From an uncultured Clostridium sp. (GTDB lineage Bacteria; Bacillota; Clostridia; Clostridiales; Clostridiaceae), in contig NZ_CALEVF010000107.1 of the NCBI RefSeq assembly GCF_937920395.1, positions 1 through 15,181 of the forward strand: DNA of 15,181 nt, in the 5' to 3' direction. A program made the position numbers and the translations under genes. Under the pieces are notes generated by a model, which made no database searches, had not been told where the DNA came from, and saw nothing but the letters and a program-made list of their open reading frames with translations. Of this stretch, positions 8,790 to 15,181 are shown one piece after another. Within the stretch, counting starts at the first letter, position 1. The number at the start of each line of letters is the position of its first letter.

Positions 8790-9146
8790 ATGGAATACTT
8801 TCAAAAGGCTAACGATGTATACAATACTAAAGATTATAGTAGAGCAATATCTCTATATAAGAAAGCTGCTGAAATGAAAGATAATGAAGCTGGTGCGATT
8901 TATAATAGTGCAGTATGTTTTATTCATTTAAAAAAATATGAAGATGCAATACCTTTATTTCATGCTGCTATATCATTGCGGCCTGAAAGCAAATACTTTT
9001 TCAACTTAGCATACTGTTATGCTATGTGTTTTAACAAACCAAAAGCATTATATTATTTTAATACTGCTTGGTCGCTAAATAATGATGATGAAGATTGCGA
9101 AAAAGCTATTAATTTATTATTAAAAAGTTATAAAAAAGCTACCTAA
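8790..9146 (+). CDS. Small TPR-repeat protein
   Basis: A 118-residue protein made almost wholly of tetratricopeptide repeats: about 2-32 (KDYSRAISLYKKAAEM), 36-66 (KKYEDAIPLFHAAISLRP) and 69-99 (NKPKALYYFNTAWSLN), then a closing helix. Each shows the TPR spacing of small residues and the Y/F-x-x-A-I/L pattern. There is no signal peptide or membrane segment, so it is presumably a cytoplasmic protein-protein interaction module; its partner is unknown. AAGGAGG at 8777-8783 gives an excellent start at ATG 8790. It lies 97 bases after the permease and could be in the same transcript, or have its own promoter (TATAAT at 8756-8761, poor -35). The last codons (GCT ACC TAA) form the 5' arm of the terminator. 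Confidence 0.85.
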   Translation: MEYFQKANDVYNTKDYSRAISLYKKAAEMKDNEAGAIYNSAVCFIHLKKYEDAIPLFHAAISLRPESKYFFNLAYCYAMCFNKPKALYYFNTAWSLNNDDEDCEKAINLLLKSYKKAT

Positions 9147-9170
9147 TTTAATTTTAGGTAGCTCTTCTTT
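9131..9170. terminator. Bidirectional terminator between converging genes
   Basis: A perfect 10-bp stem, AGCTACCTAA (9137-9146) with TTAGGTAGCT (9154-9163), has a 7-base loop. On the plus strand it is followed by CTTCTTTT. On the minus strand it is followed by the complement of a run of six A (9132-9137 region), giving a strong U-run. It serves the TPR gene and the transglutaminase operon. The TPR stop codon TAA (9144-9146) lies inside the stem. Confidence 0.88.
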
Positions 9171-10348
9171 TACCATTCACCAGCTATACTCTCTTGTTTA
9201 TGATCTATATTAAATCTTTCACTATTAAAATAGTCTCCTCCAATTAAAAATGTGGGATCTACATTAATCCATTTATTTTCTTTTTCTATATATACTTGAT
9301 TCCAAGCATGGCTAACCCAATTACTTCCATTAAATCCTTGACCAGTTATAATTCTTACCTTTATATTGTTAGCTCTGCACATAGCAACGTAGAGACATGC
9401 ATAATCAAAACATATACCACTCCTAGAATTATAAGTTGGGATGGCTCCAGAGGTCATTTGTGTATCATTATTTAATACCCTATTTGCTTTTTCATCACTA
9501 TAAACTATTTCACTACCTACCCATTTGTATATAACCCGTGCCTTATCCTTAGTTCCGCTTTTACCTTGAACAAGTTTAATTGCGAACTTGTTTATCTCAT
9601 CATTAGACTTAACTCCTTGCTCTAGTGTAATGCCATTGTAATAAACTATACCCTTTTGCTTGTTGTTTTGTACATTTGGCGCAGGCGACGAGGGATCTTT
9701 TACCTCTATAGTAAATGAATTGTTAACAATATTAGGAAGTTTTTTCGCAAGTTTTGAATTAGTAAGCGGTATTACTACTTGTTTTGATATATAATTGTAT
9801 ACTTGTGATTCTTCCAAATACTTATTGTATGTATCAGCTACATTAAGAAGTGACATAAAATTCAATACAAAAGTAATAACAATTACATAAGAAATTGCTT
9901 TAGGCACTTGAAATATCGCGCCAACAATTCTGTTAAATAAAACACTCTTTTTCTTTAACTTATTCTCTATAGTATCAAAGAGCGGGTAAAGAGTAATACG
10001 CGCAATAATATTAACAACAAACATTATGATACTATAAATTATCATTATCAAAAGTGGCATAAGTACTATATAAACTACCAATGGATTACTATTAATAAAT
10101 TCTATAGCTTTTGCTGGTATATTTTTATATATATTTGCATACATAGCTTCATCATGTTGAATAAATATTTTTTTGCTGTAATAAATGCCCAAACACAAAG
10201 CAAATAAAAATGAAAAACTTTGGAAAACTCCTTCAATAGTTCCTTTTAAATATTCAGATGAAAACTTAGTTATAAAGCCTCTAATTATTGGGTATATAAA
10301 CAATAATATCAAAATTATACTTACTGGTTCCCTAAACAATACAATCAC
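9170..10348 (-). CDS. Membrane-anchored transglutaminase-like protein with CvpA-like N-terminus
   Basis: A 392-residue protein. The N-terminal ~170 residues hold about four membrane helices (near 10-26, 41-58, 89-118, 145-168). They resemble CvpA/colicin V production-like domains, including the GTIEGVFQSFSF and NRIVGAIFQVPKAI segments. A linker (about 171-250) leads to a transglutaminase/cysteine-protease core with the expected triad: C313 in SRSGICFDYA, H348 in VSHAWNQVY and D364 in WINVDPTF. The enzyme domain would act on the face opposite the N-terminal loop; its substrate is unknown, and bacterial members are often proteases or cell-envelope enzymes. GTG at 10348 is the first possible start, directly after an in-frame TAG. 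TTG at 10339 has a better site (AGGTGAT five bases upstream) and may be the true start. It is the last gene of a probable operon, 83 bases after recX. Confidence 0.85.
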   Translation of the reverse strand: MIVLFREPVSIILILLFIYPIIRGFITKFSSEYLKGTIEGVFQSFSFLFALCLGIYYSKKIFIQHDEAMYANIYKNIPAKAIEFINSNPLVVYIVLMPLLIMIIYSIIMFVVNIIARITLYPLFDTIENKLKKKSVLFNRIVGAIFQVPKAISYVIVITFVLNFMSLLNVADTYNKYLEESQVYNYISKQVVIPLTNSKLAKKLPNIVNNSFTIEVKDPSSPAPNVQNNKQKGIVYYNGITLEQGVKSNDEINKFAIKLVQGKSGTKDKARVIYKWVGSEIVYSDEKANRVLNNDTQMTSGAIPTYNSRSGICFDYACLYVAMCRANNIKVRIITGQGFNGSNWVSHAWNQVYIEKENKWINVDPTFLIGGDYFNSERFNIDHKQESIAGEW

Positions 10349-10431
10349 CTACTTTAATTCGTATTATTTTTTTCCTCCGCCTTATTATATTTTGAAAACT
10401 AAATGGAGCAAATTTATAATTAACCTTATAT

Positions 10432-11307
10432 CTATTCATCTTCCACACCATTAATCAAATTTCTTAACACTTTTTTTATTTGCTCCCACCTAAAACCACG
10501 TCGCAAAAGATAGTCGTAAAGCTTCTTGTATATTTTTATTTTCTCAGTCTCAGACCTTACTAATATATTGTACCTTTTACTAGCTAGTTCATACAAATTA
10601 TTATAATCTTGCGTCGATGTATCCTCATAAATCTCACTTATTTGCAAAGATATCTCGTCCGAAAGGTTATCCTCATTGTCATCGATCGTGAGTTCATCCA
10701 TAACTTTTCTAATTAGCTCGTAATCATACCCAGTACGTGCCAAATAATCTGCTGTTTTTTTGTACAGTTTTTGTTTATCTTTTTCAGTCTTAGATAATGT
10801 TACTATTTTTTTACTTCCTAACCTCAAAGCTGTTTCTAGTAACTGCTTATTAGTTATCTTACCAAGTTCTTCATTAATTAATTCTTTTGGTAGAAATTTC
10901 TTTAATAATGCAAACTTAATCTTATTTTTACCACAAGATCTAACTTTCTCTTTTATATATAACTTAATAAATCGGGTATCATCAATAAAATCATATTGCC
11001 TTAAAAACTCCATTACCCTGTCTATAGTTTTAACATCAAATTCTTTCATTGTTAATTTATCTATTACTTGCTTTGTTGACTTAAAATTTCTTTCTAAAAA
11101 ATGAAGTGCACAAGTTTTTCCTTTTATATAATTATCTTCATTAACTATACTGTAAAGGTCCTCCTTGTCCATGACCCTACCTTTAGTTATATTATGAATA
11201 TAAACAAGCTGAGCGTCACATGCAAAAGCATACTCTCCATCCATGTAGATGTTAACTCTAGCCTTGTTCTTCTTTTGGAATTCTATTTTTGTTATACTGC
11301 TACTCAA
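10432..11307 (-). CDS. recX: RecX family regulator of RecA, with extra C-terminal repeat
   Basis: RecX proteins bind RecA filaments and limit strand exchange. This product has 291 residues, whereas family members are commonly about 150-270. An N-terminal region (about 5-58) precedes helical modules at about 60-108 (LHFLERNFKSTKQVIDKL), 109-148 (DDTRFIKLYIKEKVR, the characteristic RecX motif), 155-206 and 237-285. The last two look duplicated: both read TEK, then KLYKK or KIYKKLY, DYL-x-R-x-G and IRKV or IKKV. An acidic linker (208-236) separates them. The start is TTG at 11307 with AGAGG six bases upstream. It lies 2 bases past the TGA of the M16 peptidase gene, so coupling is likely. No ATG offers a better start. 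Confidence 0.88.
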   Translation of the reverse strand: MSSSITKIEFQKKNKARVNIYMDGEYAFACDAQLVYIHNITKGRVMDKEDLYSIVNEDNYIKGKTCALHFLERNFKSTKQVIDKLTMKEFDVKTIDRVMEFLRQYDFIDDTRFIKLYIKEKVRSCGKNKIKFALLKKFLPKELINEELGKITNKQLLETALRLGSKKIVTLSKTEKDKQKLYKKTADYLARTGYDYELIRKVMDELTIDDNEDNLSDEISLQISEIYEDTSTQDYNNLYELASKRYNILVRSETEKIKIYKKLYDYLLRRGFRWEQIKKVLRNLINGVEDE

Positions 11308-11309
11308 TA

Positions 11310-12563
11310 TCAGCCTCTCTTTTCTGGTAAAAATATGTGAATTGTTGGTTTTTGTAATACTTTTCTAGAAACATTATATAAATCTTCACTTTTAACATTT
11401 CCCATGTTTTTCATATCATCAGTAAATTGATATATATCTTCGTTATCCATAGCCTGATGAAGTACATAATTGGAAAGATCTGTAGAATCCTCAAGTGTTG
11501 ATGCAATGGCCGTTTTCATTATTTTTTTCATTAATGATATTGTATTATCATCGAAAACTATTTTCTCAGTTAATATATCTTGAATTACAGTATCAATTAC
11601 ATGAATTGCCTCATCAACATTTTTTTCCGATACTGATGTATAAATATATAGTGTTTTAACGTTATTTGAAGTATCCAAATGAGTATAAACATCATAAGAC
11701 AATCCTCTTTCCTCTCGAAGCTCTCTAAATAATATTGAATTAGAACTTTCACCAAATTTAAAATTTAAAATTCTAAGTGCTAGTTCCTCATCCTTAGATA
11801 ATCCATTAAATGTATATAAATAAAGTATTGTACTTTGCTCAATTTCTTTTTTATATGATACTTTTTTAATAAATTGTTGTTTTTCAGCTATTATTTTTTT
11901 CTTTTCAAATTTTTTCTTAGTCCACTTACCAAAACATTTACTTACAATATTTATTATGTCCTCATGTTCAAATGGAGATACAATAGATATAAAAGAATTA
12001 TTCGGCAAATAATATTTATTATAAAACTTAACAAGTTGCTCCCTTGTAACATTTTTTATAATATCTTCATTTCCGATAGTATCTTCCTTAAGTGGACTAT
12101 CTTTAAAGGCAATTTCATTAACTCTTTGAAAACTTAAGTCTTCAATATCATCATTAATTGTTCTAATTTCAGATAATATAACGCCTCTTTCCTTTTCAAT
12201 TTCTGAAGTAGGGAATGTAGAGTTTAAAAGCATATCCCCCATAAGTGTTATAGCATTCTCTAATTCCTCATTTAAAATTGATGCACTATATACTGTAGAA
12301 TTGAAATCAGTATAGGCGTTATATTCTCCACCTAAATTTTCCAAGTCATTGTTTAGTTTCTCATTAGTCCTAAGCTCGGTACCCTTAAATAGCATGTGCT
12401 CAATAAAATGTGCTATGCCTTTTTCATCTTTTTCTTCGAAAAGCGAACCTATATTTATTCCAGCATGAACTGCTGATATTTGACTATCCTTTTTAATAGT
12501 AATAAGTTTTATACCATTGCTTAATTCTGTTTGTTTTGTATTAAAAATTTCTTTAATCATCAT
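11310..12563 (-). CDS. M16 family zinc metallopeptidase
   Basis: A 417-residue peptidase of the pitrilysin/mitochondrial processing peptidase fold. The inverted zinc motif HFIEH gives H52, E55 (base) and H56. The third ligand is E132 in GVILSEI, about 76 residues on as in the family. The second domain holds EERGLSYDVY (R286, Y290), the conserved arginine-tyrosine site that binds substrate in the closed dimer. Its size matches the single-chain ~410-430-residue bacterial M16B proteins that form dimers. No signal peptide, so probably cytoplasmic. Two ATGs are adjacent, at 12563 and 12560. AAGGAG lies only 3 bases from the first, so the second gives better spacing. It is the first gene of the peptidase-recX-transglutaminase group. 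Natural substrate unknown. Confidence 0.94.
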   Translation of the reverse strand: MMIKEIFNTKQTELSNGIKLITIKKDSQISAVHAGINIGSLFEEKDEKGIAHFIEHMLFKGTELRTNEKLNNDLENLGGEYNAYTDFNSTVYSASILNEELENAITLMGDMLLNSTFPTSEIEKERGVILSEIRTINDDIEDLSFQRVNEIAFKDSPLKEDTIGNEDIIKNVTREQLVKFYNKYYLPNNSFISIVSPFEHEDIINIVSKCFGKWTKKKFEKKKIIAEKQQFIKKVSYKKEIEQSTILYLYTFNGLSKDEELALRILNFKFGESSNSILFRELREERGLSYDVYTHLDTSNNVKTLYIYTSVSEKNVDEAIHVIDTVIQDILTEKIVFDDNTISLMKKIMKTAIASTLEDSTDLSNYVLHQAMDNEDIYQFTDDMKNMGNVKSEDLYNVSRKVLQKPTIHIFLPEKRG

Positions 12564-12782
12564 ATTCTCCTTTATCCAAAAAATATATTATTAATTATAA
12601 TCTTCAAAAACACACTATTAATATCTTCATAAGGTTAATTACCCTTTAACTTTTCAAAAAATAATTTACTTACATTTAAATAAATAGTATATATTATTTA
12701 ACTATATCATACTTTTAACTACTTTAGACTATATTTTTAAGCAATTTAGAGTACATTATTTTGTATATTATAGCGAAAGCTA

Positions 12783-12811
12783 TTGACTAATTAAGATTTA
12801 TACATTAGAAT
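12783..12811 (+). promoter_or_regulatory. Promoter of queT
   Basis: TTGACT (12783-12788) and TAGAAT (12806-12811) are separated by exactly 17 bases. Each differs from the consensus at one position. Transcription would start near 12818, just ahead of the riboswitch. Confidence 0.8.
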
Positions 12812-12834
12812 TGAAGTTCGAGTCAAATACTCAT

Positions 12835-12877
12835 AGACAGTTCGCAACCATCCTGTCTTAAACTAAAACTATGGAGG
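12835..12877 (+). ncRNA. PreQ1-I riboswitch
   Basis: Stem P1 is AGACAG (12835-12840) with CTGTCT (12853-12858), closing a 12-base loop, TTCGCAACCATC. The loop starts with UUC and ends with a C directly before the 3' arm, the position that pairs with preQ1 in class I aptamers. An A-rich tail follows (TAAACTAAAACTATGG), close to the family tail with C-x-AAAA-C and a terminal GG. As in the short translational preQ1-I aptamers, the tail runs into the ribosome binding site: GGAGG at 12873-12877. Ligand binding should therefore mask the site and reduce translation. The downstream QueT gene strongly supports the call. The P2 pseudoknot pairs are not certain by eye. Confidence 0.8.
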
Positions 12878-12884
12878 CACAAAA

Positions 12885-13409
12885 TTGAATATTAAATTAA
12901 ATGAAGGAACTATGTCTGTAAAAATAAGAAAAATCGTTTTTGCAGCAATGGTGGCTGCTATTTATGCGGCTTTAACTCTAAGCTTATCGTTTTTCAGCTT
13001 TGGAGTTATTCAATATCGCGTAGCTGAAGGACTTACTATCCTGCCTTATTTTGCATCCTTTTCTATTCCAGGATTGCTAATAGGTTGTATAGTTTCTAAT
13101 ATTATAAGTCCACTAGGTATTATGGATATGGTTTTCGGTTCCCTTGCAACACTTATATCCGCAATTTTAACTTACTATATTGGTAAGAGCAAACTAAAGT
13201 TCAAAAGAATACTTGCTCCATTACCAGCTGTAGTAGTAAATGCCTTTGTTATAGGCATACTGTTAAAGCTTTTATATGTCAAGGACATGCCCCTTTTACT
13301 TTGTATGCTGCAAGTAGCATGGGGAGAATTAGTCTGCTGTTATGGAATTGGATTACCTCTTATTTATATTATTGAAAAGAACTCACTTTTGAGAAATTTT
13401 TTTAAATAA
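12885..13409 (+). CDS. queT: QueT-type queuosine precursor transporter (ECF S component)
   Basis: A membrane protein of 174 residues that is predicted in this family to bring in a queuosine precursor such as preQ1, working with a shared ECF energy module encoded elsewhere. About five or six hydrophobic segments span 17-168. The family signature YRVAEGLTILPYF (44-56) sits after helix 1, and SNIISPLGIMDMVFGSLATL (71-90) and WGELVCCYGIGLPL (146-159) also fit. TTG at 12885 is taken as the start because GGAGG lies 7 bases upstream and is the site controlled by the riboswitch. ATG at 12912 (MSVKIRK), with GAAGGA close by, is where many relatives begin and cannot be excluded. Regulation is by the preQ1 element above. 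Confidence 0.9.
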   Translation: MNIKLNEGTMSVKIRKIVFAAMVAAIYAALTLSLSFFSFGVIQYRVAEGLTILPYFASFSIPGLLIGCIVSNIISPLGIMDMVFGSLATLISAILTYYIGKSKLKFKRILAPLPAVVVNAFVIGILLKLLYVKDMPLLLCMLQVAWGELVCCYGIGLPLIYIIEKNSLLRNFFK

Positions 13410-13414
13410 TAATG

Positions 13415-13439
13415 AAAAGCAATTTTATTTTGTTTTTTT
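13415..13439 (+). terminator. Weak terminator after queT
   Basis: AAAAGCAA (13415-13422) can pair with TTGTTTTT (13430-13437, one G-U pair), followed by further T. The stem is almost all A-T, so it would be weak and may allow read-through to the helicase gene. Confidence 0.35.
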
Positions 13440-13523
13440 AGTTTAATATTTATTGTTTTGTATAGAAAATTGTAATAATAGATGTATTTGATACTTTATG
13501 AGAAGAAAGAGGAATTTTAATTA

Positions 13524-15095
13524 ATGGAAAAAGTTAAATTTGATGAATTAGGACTAAACGAATCTGTACTACACGCTATACAGGATTTAAAATTTGAATA
13601 CCCATCTGATATCCAAGAAAAAGCTATCCCAGTAGTACTCGCTGGCTTTGATATCATAGGTCAAGCTCAAACAGGAACTGGTAAAACATTAGCATTCGGT
13701 GCACCTATATTGAGTAGAATGGAAAAATCAAACGGTAAGGTTCAAGCAATAATAATGTCTCCAACAAGAGAACTTGCTGTTCAAGTTTCTGAAGAACTTC
13801 AACGTATTGCAAAACATGAAAGAATTAAGATATTACCAATCTATGGTGGTCAATCTATCGATAGACAAATATCAGCTCTAAAAAGAGGCGTAGATATTGT
13901 AGTTGGAACTCCAGGAAGATTACTAGACCATATTAGAAAAGGTACTTTAAAACTAGCAAATGCTAAATTTCTTGTTTTAGATGAAGCTGACGAAATGTTA
14001 AACATGGGCTTTATTGAAGATATTGAAAGTATTATAAGTAACTTAAGTGAAGATAGACAGACATTACTTTTCTCAGCTACTATGCCAAGAGCTATTAAAA
14101 TATTGTCAAAGAAATATATGCATCCTGAAACAAAGATTATTGCAATAGAAAAGAAATCTTTAACTGTTTCTACTATTAAGCAATATTATTATGAAGTAAA
14201 TAATAAAAACAAATTTGAATCTCTATGTAGAATTCTTGATGTTGATGCTCCTAAAACTTGTATATTATTCTGTAAAACTAAAAAAGGTGTAGATGAGTTA
14301 GTTGATGCATTACAACCTAGAGGTTATACAGTAGAAGGTATGCACGGAGACATGAAACAAAGCCAAAGAATGAACACTCTTAAAAAATTCAAAGAAGGTA
14401 ATTTAAACTTCTTAATTGCAACTGATGTAGCTGCAAGAGGAATAGATGTAGAGGATGTTACTCATGTAATAAATTATGATTTACCACAAGATAGCGAATC
14501 ATATATACATAGAATTGGTAGAACAGGTAGAGCTGGTAAAGAAGGTACAGCATATAGTCTTATTACAAGACGTGAATCATCAGCTATAAGACAAATTGAA
14601 CGTGATACTAAAAGCGTAATTAATAAAAAAACTGTACCTACTATAACAGATATTTTTGCTGCTAAATCAGACACTATTATAGATCAAATAAAATTAGTTC
14701 TAAAAGAAAATTTATATGAAAATTTTCTTCCACTAGGACAAAATCTTATTGCAGAATTTGGTGATGAGGATGTAGCTGCTTCTTTAATAAAAATTATTTT
14801 TGATAAAGAAGTTAACTATAACTATGCAGATGATAGTACAACAACAACATCTGATACTGTTAGATTATTCTTATCTATAGGAAGAATGGATGAAGTTATG
14901 ACTAAGGATATTATCGCTTTCTTATGTGAAACTGCTAATATTAACAAAAATGAACTTGGCCGTATTGACATCTTAGATAAATTTTCTTTCTTAGATGTAC
15001 CATCAAACTTAGTTGATGCTATTTTAACTAATAGTTCAGGTAAGAGATTAAACAGCAGAAAAGTAAATATTGAAGTTGCTAAATCTAGAAGATAA
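13524..15095 (+). CDS. DEAD-box RNA helicase with DbpA-type RNA-binding domain
   Basis: A 523-residue ATP-dependent RNA helicase (DeaD/CshA/DbpA group) for remodelling structured RNA, probably in ribosome assembly, RNA decay or cold adaptation. In order it has: the Q motif (EYPSDIQEKAIP, 25-36), motif I AQTGTGKT (48-55), PTRELA (80-85), GG (108-109), TPGR (129-132), DEAD (153-156), SAT (184-186), HGD (274-276), ATDVAARGID (299-308) and HRIGRTGRAG (329-338). The C-terminal domain (about 444-518: VRLFLSIGR, IDILDKFSFLDVP) matches the DbpA RNA-binding fold, which in DbpA/YxiN recognises hairpin 92 of 23S rRNA. The tail is short (KSRR), without the long basic RGG extension of CshA. The ATG at 13524 has AGAGGA ten bases upstream. 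Which named paralogue it is cannot be settled by eye. Confidence 0.95.
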   Translation: MEKVKFDELGLNESVLHAIQDLKFEYPSDIQEKAIPVVLAGFDIIGQAQTGTGKTLAFGAPILSRMEKSNGKVQAIIMSPTRELAVQVSEELQRIAKHERIKILPIYGGQSIDRQISALKRGVDIVVGTPGRLLDHIRKGTLKLANAKFLVLDEADEMLNMGFIEDIESIISNLSEDRQTLLFSATMPRAIKILSKKYMHPETKIIAIEKKSLTVSTIKQYYYEVNNKNKFESLCRILDVDAPKTCILFCKTKKGVDELVDALQPRGYTVEGMHGDMKQSQRMNTLKKFKEGNLNFLIATDVAARGIDVEDVTHVINYDLPQDSESYIHRIGRTGRAGKEGTAYSLITRRESSAIRQIERDTKSVINKKTVPTITDIFAAKSDTIIDQIKLVLKENLYENFLPLGQNLIAEFGDEDVAASLIKIIFDKEVNYNYADDSTTTTSDTVRLFLSIGRMDEVMTKDIIAFLCETANINKNELGRIDILDKFSFLDVPSNLVDAILTNSSGKRLNSRKVNIEVAKSRR

Positions 15096-15109
15096 TTTTA
15101 ACAAACAGA

Positions 15110-15165
15110 GGGGGTGTCTCAAAATGATTTAAAAATCATTTCAAGAGGCATCTCCTTTTCTTTGT
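15110..15165 (+). terminator. Strong rho-independent terminator after the helicase gene
   Basis: Outer arms GGGGGTGTCTC (15110-15120) and GAGGCATCTCC (15145-15155) pair over 11 positions with three G-U pairs. An inner AAATGATTT/AAATCATTT stem (15122-15130 with 15133-15141) continues the hairpin. TTTTCTTTGTT follows. It begins 15 bases after the stop codon. Confidence 0.9.
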
Positions 15166-15181
15166 TATTTTTAGGCCAAAT

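Larger units (their letters stand above)
12564..12884. other. 321-base divergent region with queT promoter and riboswitch
   Basis: AT-rich spacer between the M16 peptidase (minus) and queT (plus). The right third holds the queT promoter and preQ1 riboswitch. A 16-base near-palindrome, AAGGTTAATTACCCTT (12631-12646, one mismatched pair), lies about 85 bases before the peptidase start and could be an operator. I did not find a clear -35/-10 pair for the peptidase operon. Confidence 0.6.

Noticed and set aside
10760..11104. Plus-strand 114-codon open frame opposite recX
   Set aside because: Complement of a convincing RecX reading; hydrophobic content comes from the opposite-strand codons.
14474..14674. 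Minus-strand open frame inside the helicase gene
   Set aside because: It is opposite conserved helicase motifs and has no supporting signal.

Overview
The window is AT-rich DNA with strong AGGAGG-type ribosome binding sites, TTG and GTG starts, hairpin-plus-U terminators and an oxygen-sensitive activase-type enzyme. This fits an anaerobic low-GC Firmicute, most likely Clostridium sensu lato. The species cannot be read from the sequence. No rRNA, tRNA, CRISPR array, integrase or complete insertion sequence is visible.

Layout. At the left edge is the start of an apparently broken AAC(3)-family acetyltransferase gene (minus strand). Next come a class I fructose-bisphosphate aldolase gene with its own promoter and terminator (367-1254, minus) and a small four-helix membrane protein (1380-1751, minus). 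A 633-base gap (1752-2384) holds a perfect 22-bp hairpin and a ~230-bp imperfect inverted repeat with a GC-rich centre. This gap abuts a very large gene (2385-6668, minus) for a 1427-residue protein with two activase ATPase domains followed by dehydratase-like regions. Divergent from it is an ABC importer pair (ATPase and permease, 7135-8692, plus) without an adjacent binding protein, followed by a TPR protein (8790-9146, plus). The TPR gene ends in a terminator shared with a converging minus-strand group: M16 peptidase, RecX, and a membrane-anchored transglutaminase-like protein (12563 down to 9170). Divergent from that group are a preQ1-I-type riboswitch and the queuosine-precursor transporter gene queT (12885-13409, plus), then a DEAD-box RNA helicase with a DbpA-type RNA-binding tail (13524-15095, plus) and a strong terminator.

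How the genes work together. Clear functional links are few. The ATPase and permease form one transporter. The M16 peptidase and recX genes are separated by 2 bases and are probably translationally coupled. The riboswitch should lower QueT synthesis when preQ1 is plentiful. The large activase and the ABC importer share a 466-base divergent control region, but a shared pathway is not shown by the sequence. Most of the window reads as ordinary clostridial chromosome. The least explained parts are the inverted-repeat elements in 1752-2384 and the physiological role of the giant activase fusion.
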